Both the position numbers and the translations under genes were made by a program. From positions 4,210,388 through 4,274,387 of the forward strand of contig NW_020654080.1 in assembly GCF_003589595.1 (NCBI RefSeq): a stretch of 64,000 bases of DNA, read 5' to 3'. The stretch comes from Hyposmocoma kahamanoa (lineage: Eukaryota > Arthropoda > Insecta > Lepidoptera > Cosmopterigidae). Below, in pieces: positions 55,504 to 64,000 of the stretch. The notes under the pieces were generated by a model. It was not told where the DNA came from. It saw only the letters and a list, made by a program, of their open reading frames with translations, and made no database searches. Within the stretch, counting starts at the first letter, position 1, and each line of letters begins with the position of its first letter.

Positions 55504-55563
55504 AAGAATTAAGATGATCCAAGAAAGAAGGTATGCTATCTTTCTTGGATCATCTTAATTCTT
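55504..55563. repeat. Perfect 25-bp inverted repeat, 10-nt loop
   Basis: The left arm 55504-55528 contains AATTAAGATGATCCAAGAAA and is an exact reverse complement of 55539-55563, with loop AGGTATGCTA. It would form a stem-loop of pre-miRNA-like size if transcribed. Confidence 0.93.
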
Positions 55564-55787
55564 TAAGTACTAAGATCCAATTTTCTATGGACGTGTCGCT
55601 TCCAGAACAACTGCAGAAAGCGGTCCTACTCGATACGGCACGTATTGTTGGCCAGTTCTTGAACGCGAGTCCCTGACCCCGGCCGACTATGCTAGCCGGG
55701 GAATACCGCCTCTCACATTTAAAAATTCTAAATTAATAGCTATATCCAGCGCGTATTGGTGTACATATCGACTTCTTTTGTTTTCAC

Positions 55788-56046
55788 GAATGTTACACAT
55801 GAAACGATAATGTGTGATCATGGGACTTGTCGGGCCCGAAACGTTATATGACCAGAATGTTAACTGGCCGCTTGCTTAGCGGTTTTGAATAGAGAGAGAA
55901 AGGAAAGACATTTATAATGCTTTAGGATTTTACGGAACGAGTTCTTATGTTGTCTCATAAAATTGTTATATGAAAATACATCTCGCCAGCATTCTTGGTT
56001 AGTTTGAAAAAACAAGTAACGCGGTTTAGATCCAAAAAATATTTTC
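55788..56046 (+). mobile_element. Penelope-like tail fragments, interrupted
   Basis: ATGTTACACATGAAACGATA, GATCATGGGACTTGTCGGGC and CCGAAACGTTATATG resemble the Penelope tail. It resumes at 56006 with GTTTGAAAAAACAAGTAACG and CGGTTTAGATCC. The block between (about 55855-56005) is unidentified. Confidence 0.5.
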
Positions 56047-56945
56047 ACAGAACTTTGAATCGCAAAGACTTGAGTGGCACTGCTAAAAGACAAAAGTTGA
56101 GAAGTCCCACGTGCCTGTAGTTTCACCAGCACGCTTACCTCCCGTTCACACGGCATTGTATTGCACGTTTCTTTGCAGTATAAATCTTACCGAATAAACA
56201 GCGCATACATTACATATAGAACCGTTCACTCGGTGTTTGGCCTGTAAAGAAAGCGCACACTCTATACGTTTATCGAATACGCAACGGACTTGTCAAGTAA
56301 ATCGAATAAACTTTAACGTATTCGGTGTGGCAATGGCGCATAGTATTAATGCATCTCTTTCACACGCAGTGAAGTCATACGTTTTTTATCGAATAGTCAC
56401 CGAACAAGCGGCGTCTAGTATTGAAGTATCTTGTAGCAGGAGGGCACGCATATTTTTTTTAATACAAAATGACTAGCGAATCGTTTGTGGACAACGATTT
56501 ATTGATTGATATCTTTAGCGGAACAAAAGCCCGTTTTTTTTTCAACATTTCTCAGATTTTCGTACAATTTTTCAAACGCACTACTTCTTGATTCATCGGA
56601 TGAACACAATAATATCTGTTCTTCCGGCGGCAAAGCCGTTGACGTCTTCAGTGCCAATATAAAAGTGTAACAACGCGTGGATCTATCACAGACGTGTTCT
56701 CAGGGCGATTGCCGTGTGAATACTGCGGGTATACTTTAAAATTCGGTTTTTTAAGCGCATGAAAATACGTCGTGTGAACACCCCGCTGTCTGTCCGGATA
56801 CGTGCAGTACAAAGCCATGTGAACGAAGGTTTAGTTTTCAAAACTGGAACATACTAATGCTCACATTACCGCTAGGCCGCAGAAATAGGTAAGGTATCAG
56901 TATTGTCATAAACGAACTGTTTCTCAAGGAGCTCTACTGCTACGT
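56047..56945 (-). repeat. Family A copy split by a Harbinger-like insertion
   Basis: The left piece (56047-56137) holds GAATCGCAAAGACTTGAGTG, CACGTGCCTGTAGTTTCACC and AGCACGCTTA. The right piece (56831-56945) resumes with TTTTCAAAACTGGAACATAC, GCTCACATTACCGCTAGG and AACGAACTGTTTCTCAAGG. Removing the insert and one TTA restores the order seen in intact copies. Confidence 0.8.
56138..56830. mobile_element. PIF/Harbinger-like element (693 bp), TTA target duplication
   Basis: The termini are inverted: CGTTCACACGGCATTGTATT then GCACGT on the left, and from the other strand CGTTCACATGGCTTTGTACT then GCACGT on the right. The element is flanked by TTA at 56135-56137 and 56831-56833, and the host repeat continues across. 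An ATG at 56469 opens MTSESFVDNDLLIDIFSGTK before stops. It is possibly a relic of a host-like or transposon accessory ORF, with no DDE transposase seen, so the element is non-autonomous. Confidence 0.85.
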
Positions 56946-57234
56946 TATCTCATAACTAATATCAACACTTATAGAAACCAAATATTAGTTACGTGTTTGA
57001 AAGTCCTATATTAAAAATAAAGCTCACCGTCTGCACACATATAAAAAAAATCACATTAGATAAACAGAAGTAAAAGGTCCATTGTGTGTCTAGTGCTAAT
57101 TTTGTAGTCACGGGTCTATGATGGGTAACGGAAAACGATGGCGTGTGAATAGATGTGTTCTATTTCATTGACATAAACATCACGACGGGCATGCACGTTG
57201 TCGTGTCAGCCCTAATTTTAGGTATGTGACGTTC
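56946..57234. other. Intronic or intergenic stretch, nothing recognised
   Basis: Non-coding. Confidence 0.35.
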
Positions 57235-57888
57235 AGCTCGGCAGTTTTGCTTTGGGGTAATGCCGCCGATATCAATAGAATCTTTGTCCTGCAGAAACTT
57301 GCGATTAGGGCAATTTACAATCTGTGGCCCAGAGTACCTTTGAGAGATAAGCTTAAGGAAATGGATATTCTTACACTAGCGTCATAGTACATCTATGAAA
57401 ATGTAATTTATGTTAAGAGGAATAGTAATCTCTTTACGAAAAATAGTGACAGATATAACATTAATACGAGGAATAAAAATAAACTAGCTATTCTTGATAG
57501 TCGTCTTCACAAAGTGACAAATTCATTTAAGGGGCAATGTATACCCTTCTATAACAAGATTCCGGTTGATATATACAAAATTTGCCATTCACGAGGTTTA
57601 AAACTACAGTGAAACAAAAACTTTATACTAAAGGTTACTATACAACTTCTTCGTACTTGGATGACAAAAATCCGTGGTAGTAACCCGTTTAGCTCATATA
57701 TTGTAAATGTTGAATGTGTACAAATGTTATTTACAAAGAGCAACCCCTGGAGTTTCTTGCTCATTCTTCTCAAGGGAATCTGCCTTACGAATGAGTAGTA
57801 GAGTGTAACCAACGTGACGATTTCTAGTGTAATAATGCTTACCTATGAAATAAAGATTATTTTGATTTTGATTTAATTTCAGCCGTTT
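57235..57888 (+). pseudogene. Jockey/CR1-like LINE 3' end with complete 3' UTR
   Basis: The frame contains SSAVLLWGNAADINRIFVLQ, KLAIRAIYNLWPRVPLRDKL, KEMDILTLAS, a stop, YIYENVIYVKRN, NSDRYNINTRNKNKLAILDS and SFKGQCIPFYNKIPVDIYK. This is the standard region between the RT and the C-terminus. The UTR ends GAATCTGCCTTACGAATGAG and AATAAAGATTATTTTGATTT. It is the best reference for this family; a second copy is at 50725. Confidence 0.85.
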
Positions 57889-57984
57889 AGCCGTAAACTG
57901 AGACACGGTCGTGGGTTGGGTTGTCTGGTGAGTGCAGTTGCTCACACCAGACAACGTCTCAACGTCAAAGCAATTATTTATTTA

Positions 57985-58100
57985 TCGAGTTCTTAGGTTT
58001 TCGCGATTGTTACACATAGGAAATGAAACTATTTTTCTGGATTTAAATCGCGTATATTTGTTTTTTCAAAGAAACCGACGTTTCGGGTCCTTTGAAACAT
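57985..58100 (-). mobile_element. Penelope-like element tail fragment
   Basis: The minus-strand order CCCGAAACGTCGGTTTCTTT, AAAACAAATATACGCGATTT, ATCCAGAAAAATAGTTTCAT and GAAAACCTAAGAACTCGATA matches 9255-9362 and 36375-36480. Confidence 0.75.
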
Positions 58101-58484
58101 TATTAATTAAATACGAAGAAGACTATGGTCTATATTTGTACAGTTTTTTGTTTCGTATATGTTTCATTCTTTTACACGGTATTACAAATGTTGGGGCTTT
58201 TCTATTCCTGAAGCCAAACATTAAATATATCCTAGGTAGACAGCAAAAGTTAATGACACGATGATAGTGCCAGATCTATTTTAGAGATTTGAGACGAACC
58301 TTGAAAGTCAGGTTTTATCAACAAATAGTCTTGTTTTGTTTATAATTTTGAATGTTATACTTACATTTTTTAATGGACTGATTTACTTAGTGAAGAATGT
58401 AAAAACAATTTACATAAATATCACTGTTACTACACACATCGGCACATTTAGCGGTACAAAAAGAGAGAATATAAATAATAACAA
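58101..58484. other. Intronic or intergenic stretch, nothing recognised
   Basis: Non-coding. Confidence 0.35.
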
Positions 58485-58630
58485 TAATAATAACGCACAC
58501 ACTCAACATTCCCGCACTGGGAAACCTTGTGTCGCGGGTACCATGGACACACACAGACAACAACAAATTACACCTAAACTCAAGAGAGAAATAAATGTAG
58601 GTCATACCGTTCGGCCACGAAGGCAGTTAA
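58485..58630 (-). repeat. tRNA-derived SINE (family S2), head deleted
   Basis: CACACACTCAACATTCCCGC, CTTGTGTCGCGGGTACCATG, AACTCAAGAGAGAAATAAAT and GTAGGTCATACCGTTCGGCC: the body fuses directly to the first bases of the head, so the middle of the tRNA-like part with the B box is lost. Confidence 0.85.
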
Positions 58631-58864
58631 ATTACTAAAATAATAACGTTTATATTTAAATAAATAAGAATTAAACATGAAACAGCATTTAAATTAACAT
58701 CAATACAAAGGATAACAAAACAAAACAAAGCTAAGGAAAACATCAGTAAATTTGCAAAAAATGCAAACTGTACATAACATTCAGAAACAAGAAAGAATAA
58801 ATTGTGTGATTTTGTAAATGAAAAAAACTATTCGAATCATAAATCTGTTTGGTAACTCTTCTTA

Positions 58865-59110
58865 CATCCATTCGCTCTACATGCCCAAACTGTAGAAGTA
58901 TACAGTCCTTTCTGTATTGTAGTCACCACATCTACTTTCAAGCCATATTATTGTATTCTTCACTCTATCACTCAACATTATTCCACAAATTTTCCGCAAA
59001 GATCTCGTCTCCACTGAATTAATTAATTCTACTTTTATGCTTCTTCTGCCATACCCAACTTTCACTACCAAACGTCACTGTAGGAACCAGCAAAGCATTG
59101 TGTATGGCAT
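58865..59110 (-). pseudogene. LINE polyprotein C-terminal remnant
   Basis: The minus strand gives LVPTVTFGSESWVWQKKHKS in one frame and, shifted, NSVETRSLRKICGIMLSDRV then KNTIIWLESRCG. This is the 'ptltYGsEsW.....k..inavEmrsLR.icGv...Dr.rN..Ir..cG' stretch after the RT of RTE/Jockey-type LINEs. Frameshifts make it inactive. Confidence 0.85.
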
Positions 59111-59437
59111 ATGCTCCGTAATAATACACATTGAATTACATAATATTAGTAACTTAAATACGTATTGATTATATTAATTAAATATGATGCTACTTACACA
59201 CAGTAACAGTTTTTTAAACGAATTTTTATTTTAATTAATAATATTAACCCTTCAGTTTCTGGTAACAAGTTACATATTTTAGGCCACTTTTTTGACGCTA
59301 ATGTGTTCACATGTGATTGTTCTAGATCATGAGGTGTCGACCGTGACCTATGTAGCTCACGGTCTAATTATTATAATTATTATTTTGGATATCCATTTTG
59401 GCCTCATGGCCTAACAGATTAATTTTGAATTTTTAAA
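59111..59437. other. Intronic or intergenic stretch, nothing recognised
   Basis: Non-coding. Confidence 0.35.
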
Positions 59438-59652
59438 TGGCCTCCGTGGTCGAGTGGCTTGCACACCAGTTTTCATGGTGTGGCCATCTCTAAGGTCCCC
59501 GGTTCGATCTTCGGCCGGGTCTGTATAGAAAATAACTTTTCTATATTGTCTCGGGTCTGGGTGTTTGTGGTACCGTCGTTGTTTCCGATTTCCATAACAC
59601 AAGTGCTTTAGCTACTTACTTTGGGATCAGAGCAACGCATGTGATATTGTCT
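59438..59652 (+). repeat. tRNA-derived SINE (family S3), full length
   Basis: A box GGCCTCCGTGGTCGAGTGG, CTTGCACACCAGTTTTCATG and B box CGGTTCGATCTTCGG. The body reads TATATTGTCTCGGGTCTGGG, TTGTTTCCGATTTCCATAAC and GGGATCAGAGCAACGCATG. It shares its tRNA-type head with S2 but has a different body. Confidence 0.88.
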
Positions 59653-60304
59653 AATATATGATAGTCAATTGTTTGGTCAAGTGTGAGTTGTCCATAAAAA
59701 TGACTACACTAAAAAAAATTTTTTTTAATGTGAGTGGTTTTTCCCAGCAATGGCACAATCGGCCGGGGTCAGGGACTCAGGTTTAATAATCGTGCCGTAT
59801 TGAGAAGGACTGCCGTATTGTTGTTATTAATCCAAGTAAATTATCGGAAGTGAAGAATCATTTAGAAAATAAATGTGGAATTCGTAAAATCTGCAATGGT
59901 ACTACTCACTTCAACGGAAACCTCGAAATCATTCAATTGATGTATATGTTACTTGACATTAAAATATCCGAACGGTCATATCTGCGGAACAATAGGCAGT
60001 GTTACAATTGCTTAATTTGTTACGTTTATGTAAAACTTAAACCTATTTACAATTGATATATTACCATAATTGATTCCAAAGGTGTTTTGCGATACCTTTA
60101 TTATTCGTATTTGTACTTGGGTTTTAACCACCGAATTAGTTTTAAGTTTGAAACCTATGTTTTTATATCTGTGGGCTTGCCTGTGGCATCTACCTCGCAA
60201 ACGGTTGGACATCTCTTGAAGGTTTCTTTTATTTGTTAGCTTTGTTTGATGCTGAGCTGTTCTGCTTTTATTATTATTTATTAAGAAGTTGAAACAAGAT
60301 TCAA
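59653..60304. other. Intronic or intergenic stretch, nothing recognised
   Basis: The sequence CGGCCGGGGTCAGGGACTC at about 59761-59779 is an inverted relative of GAGTCCCTGACCCCGGCCG at 55667-55685, hinting at another small repeat family. No gene is visible. Confidence 0.4.
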
Positions 60305-60491
60305 ATTAAGATTCGGTTGGCCACCATATGCGACCAACGTTTTCTTTCGTATTTCGACCACATGATGCGCAGAGGTGATGAAAACTTGTATAAACTAATT
60401 GTAATTGGAAACACGGAAGGAAGGCGAGTACGAGGCCGTGCACCAACGAAATGGATCGACCAAGTGAAAAACTCATCGTCCTCCAAATTTT
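60305..60491 (+). pseudogene. LINE polyprotein C-terminal remnant
   Basis: The frame reads YFDHMMRRGDENLYKLIVIG then NTEGRRVRGRAPTKWIDQVK, the 'fGHv.RR...L.k.i..G...G.R.rGRp..RW.Dqi' C-terminus of lepidopteran LINEs. It ends at a stop at the edge of the GA-rich microsatellite. Confidence 0.85.
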
Positions 60492-60539
60492 GAGAGGGAG
60501 AGAGAGAGAGAGCGAGAGCGAGAGCGAGAGCGAGAGAGA
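60492..60539. repeat. GA/GAGAGC microsatellite
   Basis: GAGAGGGAGAGAGAGAGAGA passes into four GAGCGA-type hexamers. It directly follows the LINE coding relic, where a simple tail repeat is expected. Confidence 0.93.
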
Positions 60540-60779
60540 AGTTGAAACAGCGTATAGGTCTCGAAATATTCTATTGGACATGTCGATGTAAGTTTAATAG
60601 AAAAAAGTTGTTTTCACAATTAGATTCAAAACTCCATGTTAAAACATGTCAACATTTATTTCGCGATATCAATTTAGCCCAATGGCTTGCTTGAGCGTTG
60701 GATGTCTTCGATTGGCGGTAGGACTAATTAGAGAAATGTACTTTTCTACATTGGGGGTCTACTTCAAGTCGCACAATGC

Positions 60780-60948
60780 GAAAGAAGCATGGCCGAACGG
60801 CTACTATGCTGGAATGCCATGCAAAGGTCGGTTATATGGCCTATATTTATTTATCTCGTGAGTTTGGGTGTAATTTGTGGTTGTCAAGTGTGTGTCGCGG
60901 ATACAGGGTTTCCCTAAAGCGGGACTATGAGTGTGTGCGTGCGTTGTT
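60780..60948 (+). repeat. tRNA-derived SINE (family S2), diverged
   Basis: GCATGGCCGAACGGCTACTA, TGCTGGAATGCCATGCAAAG, then a deletion of the B-box region, GGCCTATATTTATTTATCTC, GTGAGTTTGGGTGTAATTTG and GCGGGACTATGAGTGTG. Confidence 0.8.
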
Positions 60949-61038
60949 GGAAGCATTTAAGAATATGTTTCTTTTCATGAAAAAGCACGCTTCTCCACGC
61001 CACGTTCTCTCCTGATATTAAGCGACGATGTGGTAGAC

Positions 61039-61440
61039 CGATGATTCCCAAAGTGGTCTGTTTATATTGACCCCCAGGGGTCCACTCAAACTTACAAGGG
61101 ATCCATATAATCGAAAAAAAGCGAAATGCATTAAATTTTAATGGACTCCACCAAAATTTTGGGTGATTACTACCTATGGAAGTACATAATGTTTTCTTAT
61201 AATAGACAAATAATTTCCCTCTCAAGTTCTTAAATATTTCACTACAAAAAAGAATGTCAGTTAGTTAAATGTATAAAAATTTTTTTTGTAAAGTTTATCG
61301 CTAGCCCTTTGTTAGCTGTCAAACACACATTTAAAGTTGATGAATTTCTAAAAAAAAACTGTATGAGAAAGGTAGGGGTTCATGCAAAACAAAAGAAACT
61401 GCCACGTGGCCTACGAGGCAAAACAGTTTGAGAATCTCTG
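61039..61440. mobile_element. hAT-type non-autonomous DNA element (402 bp)
   Basis: The ends are CGATGATTCCCAAAGTGG and, from the other strand, CAGAGATTCTCAAACTG, the CAGnGATTCTCAAA form seen in many hAT elements. The flanking 8-mers TGGTAGAC (61031-61038) and TGATAGAC (61441-61448) differ at one base and fit the 8-bp hAT target duplication. No transposase is encoded. Confidence 0.8.
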
Positions 61441-61448
61441 TGATAGAC

Positions 61449-62018
61449 GATGGTACGCCTTTATCTACAAAATTTGTATTTGAATAGCTCCAAATCGTAG
61501 TGTCCGGTAAACACAGATACCAGCAGTGTATTCCATTACTTCCCATTCCTTGTCTCTTGTAGATACACCAATATAGGTAGTACTTGAGGCTATGAAATAC
61601 GCTACAATAAATAAATTGTAAAGCCAGTAATGTTCACGTCACAGTCATACGTATTAAAAACTGATATGGCAATATCCATAGCATTCTCTAATATAACATA
61701 AAATATTGATTTCATAAAACAAAAGAGTATTTATTACTTACATAAAAACGATATCGACGTAGCAACAAGAATACGTATTTTTATTTCCGAGTCTAAATAT
61801 GCGCAAGCGCGTTAAATTGTGCTTTTGTACTCGTATATCGTCGCTAACAAATTTAATGACCATCAACAAACTATAGTAAAGGGCCGCTTTTTATATGAAA
61901 AAAAAATGTTGCTTTGGCGACGGGAACAAAAGGAAAATTTAGCATTAGGGATTTCCCACATTTATTCACACGGAATTGTATTAAGCCAGTAAGTAAAACC
62001 TTTATGTCCATGAATGTA
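61449..62018. other. Intronic or intergenic stretch, nothing recognised
   Basis: Non-coding, with no repeat recognised. Confidence 0.35.
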
Positions 62019-62278
62019 AGAGCGAAAAAGACGATGCGCGTTTCGCATCGGTACGTACGAACCCGGCTCGCCACAGGTCGGCAACGAATCGGCTTCCTGC
62101 GAATTTCCGATACGACGACTGATCCTGGCTTAGAAACAACTAGCGTGACGGCGCGCGATAACGGTGAAATCTACTTAATGCGATAAATATGGTTAAACAC
62201 GATCGTATCAAGACGGATCCGCGTTAATAAGTTTGGTAACTCTATGAGAGCGAAAAAGACGTTGCGCGTTTCGCATCC
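62019..62278 (+). repeat. Pair of 31-bp direct repeats with internal palindrome
   Basis: AGAGCGAAAAAGACGATGCG followed by CGTTTCGCATC (to 62049) recurs at 62247-62278 with one change (ACGTTGCG). The unit contains GATGCG and CGCATC in hairpin arrangement. The DNA between is GC-rich with an open frame (61914-62186) of no known family. Confidence 0.8.
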
Positions 62279-62416
62279 GCTCGGATCATCAACGCGCGAA
62301 TCCATGTCGATAAGTGTGGTGATTCCCTTATTCACTTTACTTTGACCCTCGTCTCTTCTGTGCTACTGTGTTCGACTCGGATCACTATAAGGCTGCTAAC
62401 AGATTGACTGCTTGTT

Positions 62417-62500
62417 TGCAGTTAATACGTGAAGTCGTAATCAACTTCATGTAGCCGAGACCTCAACTCATCGAGTATATAACCAGAAATAGAAACGAAA
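62417..62500 (+). repeat. Family G, left arm of an inverted pair
   Basis: TTAATACGTGAAGTCGTAAT, CAACTTCATGTAGCCGAGAC and AACCAGAAATAGAAACGAAA are matched by the reverse complement of 62963-63039 at most positions. Confidence 0.8.
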
Positions 62501-62962
62501 CAAGGGCAATCCGTCCCTGGCAACTCATTAGGCAAATGGACCTTATATCACTTTTAAATATCAACTCTCGTTTGCACTGAAATCACAAATTAGAAAGCTA
62601 AAATGATACAGCGATAAGAACTGACCAGTGTGTACGTCTCCGTATATTCAAAAAATATTCTGTATTTATTGTAATCAAGATAATATCTCCAACTATGGAG
62701 AGCTGTTCCATTCGGTGGTGTGGGAAAAACAGCAAAACATCTAATTACAAAACAAACAGGATTACATTTCATCGGTAATTAAATATTAAATATATAATTT
62801 TGAAATTATCGTCCATTATAACAAAGCTCATGTTAAACTGGTCGATTTGAAGTAAAACTATTGACGACACCCGTCAATTGTTTCGAATTCGGGCTGGCCA
62901 ATCGGAGCGCAGTTGTCACCGTAATGATATGGCAGAATAGTTTTTGAACAAATTAAATGACA
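62501..62962. other. Spacer between family G arms
   Basis: No gene is visible. With both arms this would be a 0.6-kb fold-back element. Confidence 0.45.
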
Positions 62963-63039
62963 TTTCGTCTCTATTTCTGGTTACATACTCGACACCTCAG
63001 ATGCATAAAGTTGATAACGACTTCACGCATTACCTGCAG
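62963..63039 (-). repeat. Family G, right arm of an inverted pair
   Basis: TTTCGTCTCTATTTCTGGTT, CTCGACACCTCAGATGCATA and AGTTGATAACGACTTCACGC are the inverse of the left arm. Related fragments are at 33790 and 63375. Confidence 0.8.
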
Positions 63040-63374
63040 GTAGTTATCGCCGCGCGCCAAGCTCAAGAGCTCAGTGTAAAAGTTGATGTCGCGATGGAAG
63101 CTACTTCTGTTACTATTGTTACGCATACGGCGTAATCGAAGCCGACAGTGACAGCGTACAGCGTGGATAGATCCGGTATTGTTATGTTGCTATAGAAAAG
63201 GTGATTTTTTGTAATGTACCTGAAAATGAAAACAAATTTTAAAACTATTTTGATAAATTAAACGATATGTTAAAAGCAAAATAAATAAAATCCAATTAAG
63301 AATGTCGATTCTACTTTTGATTCTCGGACTATCGCTCATACCGACCCTCGAAGTTGTAGTCTCATCTGCACGCA
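63040..63374. other. Intronic or intergenic stretch, nothing recognised
   Basis: Non-coding. Confidence 0.35.
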
Positions 63375-63425
63375 GTCAAGGTCTCGGCTGCATGAAGTTG
63401 ATTACTTATTCACGCATCGGTAAAC
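63375..63425 (-). repeat. Family G fragment
   Basis: AAGGTCTCGGCTGCATGAAG, TTGATTACTTATTCACGCAT lie in the same orientation as the right arm at 62963. Confidence 0.65.
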
Positions 63426-63682
63426 AATATGTTGAAACTTAGGTTTGTGTCGAGGATGACATATATATGAACCGGCTAGAAAGACAGTTTCAGCTACAGG
63501 GGCTGCTATTGTTTAAAAGCTACGGTTACATGTGCCCTTAGATGGCTACAGTTGCCAATCTTATAGGTGAACCTTCCCAAACAGGGACGACACGTAAAGA
63601 CCCTGCCGACATTCACGTATTGCGTCCAAATCTGACAGTCTATGTTCTTCAACTATGCTACCTGATTTTTCACAAAATGCCT

Positions 63683-63800
63683 TTTTTACGGGACGAACAA
63701 GTTGTGCGCCTGATGGTAAGCGACACACCTATCCATAGCAGTTGCAAAGCTCCTCAGAGATTAAAATTTGCATTTGCGCCCGTCACCCTGAAACATTTTG
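63683..63800 (-). repeat. Family A fragment (3' half)
   Basis: The tail side is TTTACGGGACGAACAAG, then GTGCGCCTGATGGTAAGCGA, CCATAGCAGTTGCAAAGCTC and GCGCCCGTCACCCTGAAACA. The 5' half is missing. Confidence 0.8.
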
Positions 63801-64000
63801 CACTAATATTTTTCTTTTTTTTATTGTGTAAGTAATGTTTTTTTGTTTTCTTTTCTCCCTTCGCGCTCCATAGAGATAGCCTAATTATTGGTCTGTGTTA
63901 ATTGTACTTCATAAATAATGTGTTACTTCAATATAAGTCCGTAGCTCTTGACGGGGAGGTTCTGGCTGAAAATCGGTGTTGTGCAAACCTTAAAACTTAA
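63801..64000. other. Window end, nothing recognised
   Basis: AT-rich and non-coding. Confidence 0.35.

Noticed and set aside
60306..60581. 91-codon minus-strand frame with a run of SLSLSL
   Set aside because: The run is the GA microsatellite read backwards, and the real relic is the plus-strand LINE frame.

Overview
The window reads as AT-rich nuclear DNA of a moth or butterfly (Lepidoptera). Two lines of evidence support this: split genes with GT-AG introns, and a dense mix of interspersed repeats whose sequence types I recognise from lepidopteran genomes (tRNA-derived SINEs, Jockey/CR1- and RTE-like LINE tails, Penelope-like elements, short inverted-repeat DNA elements). The species cannot be named from the sequence alone.

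Only two protein-coding genes can be supported, both on the + strand. The first is the insect Myc proto-oncogene homologue. It has a GC-rich non-coding first exon ending at 16200, a second exon carrying the start codon and the Myc box II motif (CDS 18317-18854), a 7.7 kb intron, and a last exon with the EEEIDVV acidic motif, a basic nuclear-localisation stretch and the bHLH-leucine zipper (CDS 26523-27076). The joined CDS is 1092 nt, or 363 residues. About 4.3 kb downstream lies the first coding exon (31342-31479) of a tRNA dimethylallyltransferase (MiaA/MOD5/TRIT1 family), with the Walker A motif and the ISADSMQ motif. It ends at a good splice donor, but no later exon was found in the remaining 32.5 kb. 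The Myc-then-TRIT1, same-strand order matches the human MYCL-TRIT1 arrangement, so this may be very old microsynteny.

Layout: 1-15 kb is intergenic, with repeats and hairpins. 15-30 kb is the Myc locus and shows almost no recognisable transposons, but has GC-rich islands and E2F, forkhead, CRE and E-box motifs. 30-64 kb is a repeat-rich tract (TRIT1 intron 1 and/or intergenic) with nested insertions: a PIF/Harbinger-like element inside an unclassified repeat, a SINE inside a LINE tail, and a short inverted-repeat element inside a Penelope-like remnant.

The two genes share no pathway directly. Myc is a transcription factor driving growth and ribosome biogenesis, and TRIT1 modifies A37 of certain tRNAs, so both bear on translational capacity. 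I found no CRISPR array, rRNA gene, convincing functional tRNA gene or unknown multi-gene system.
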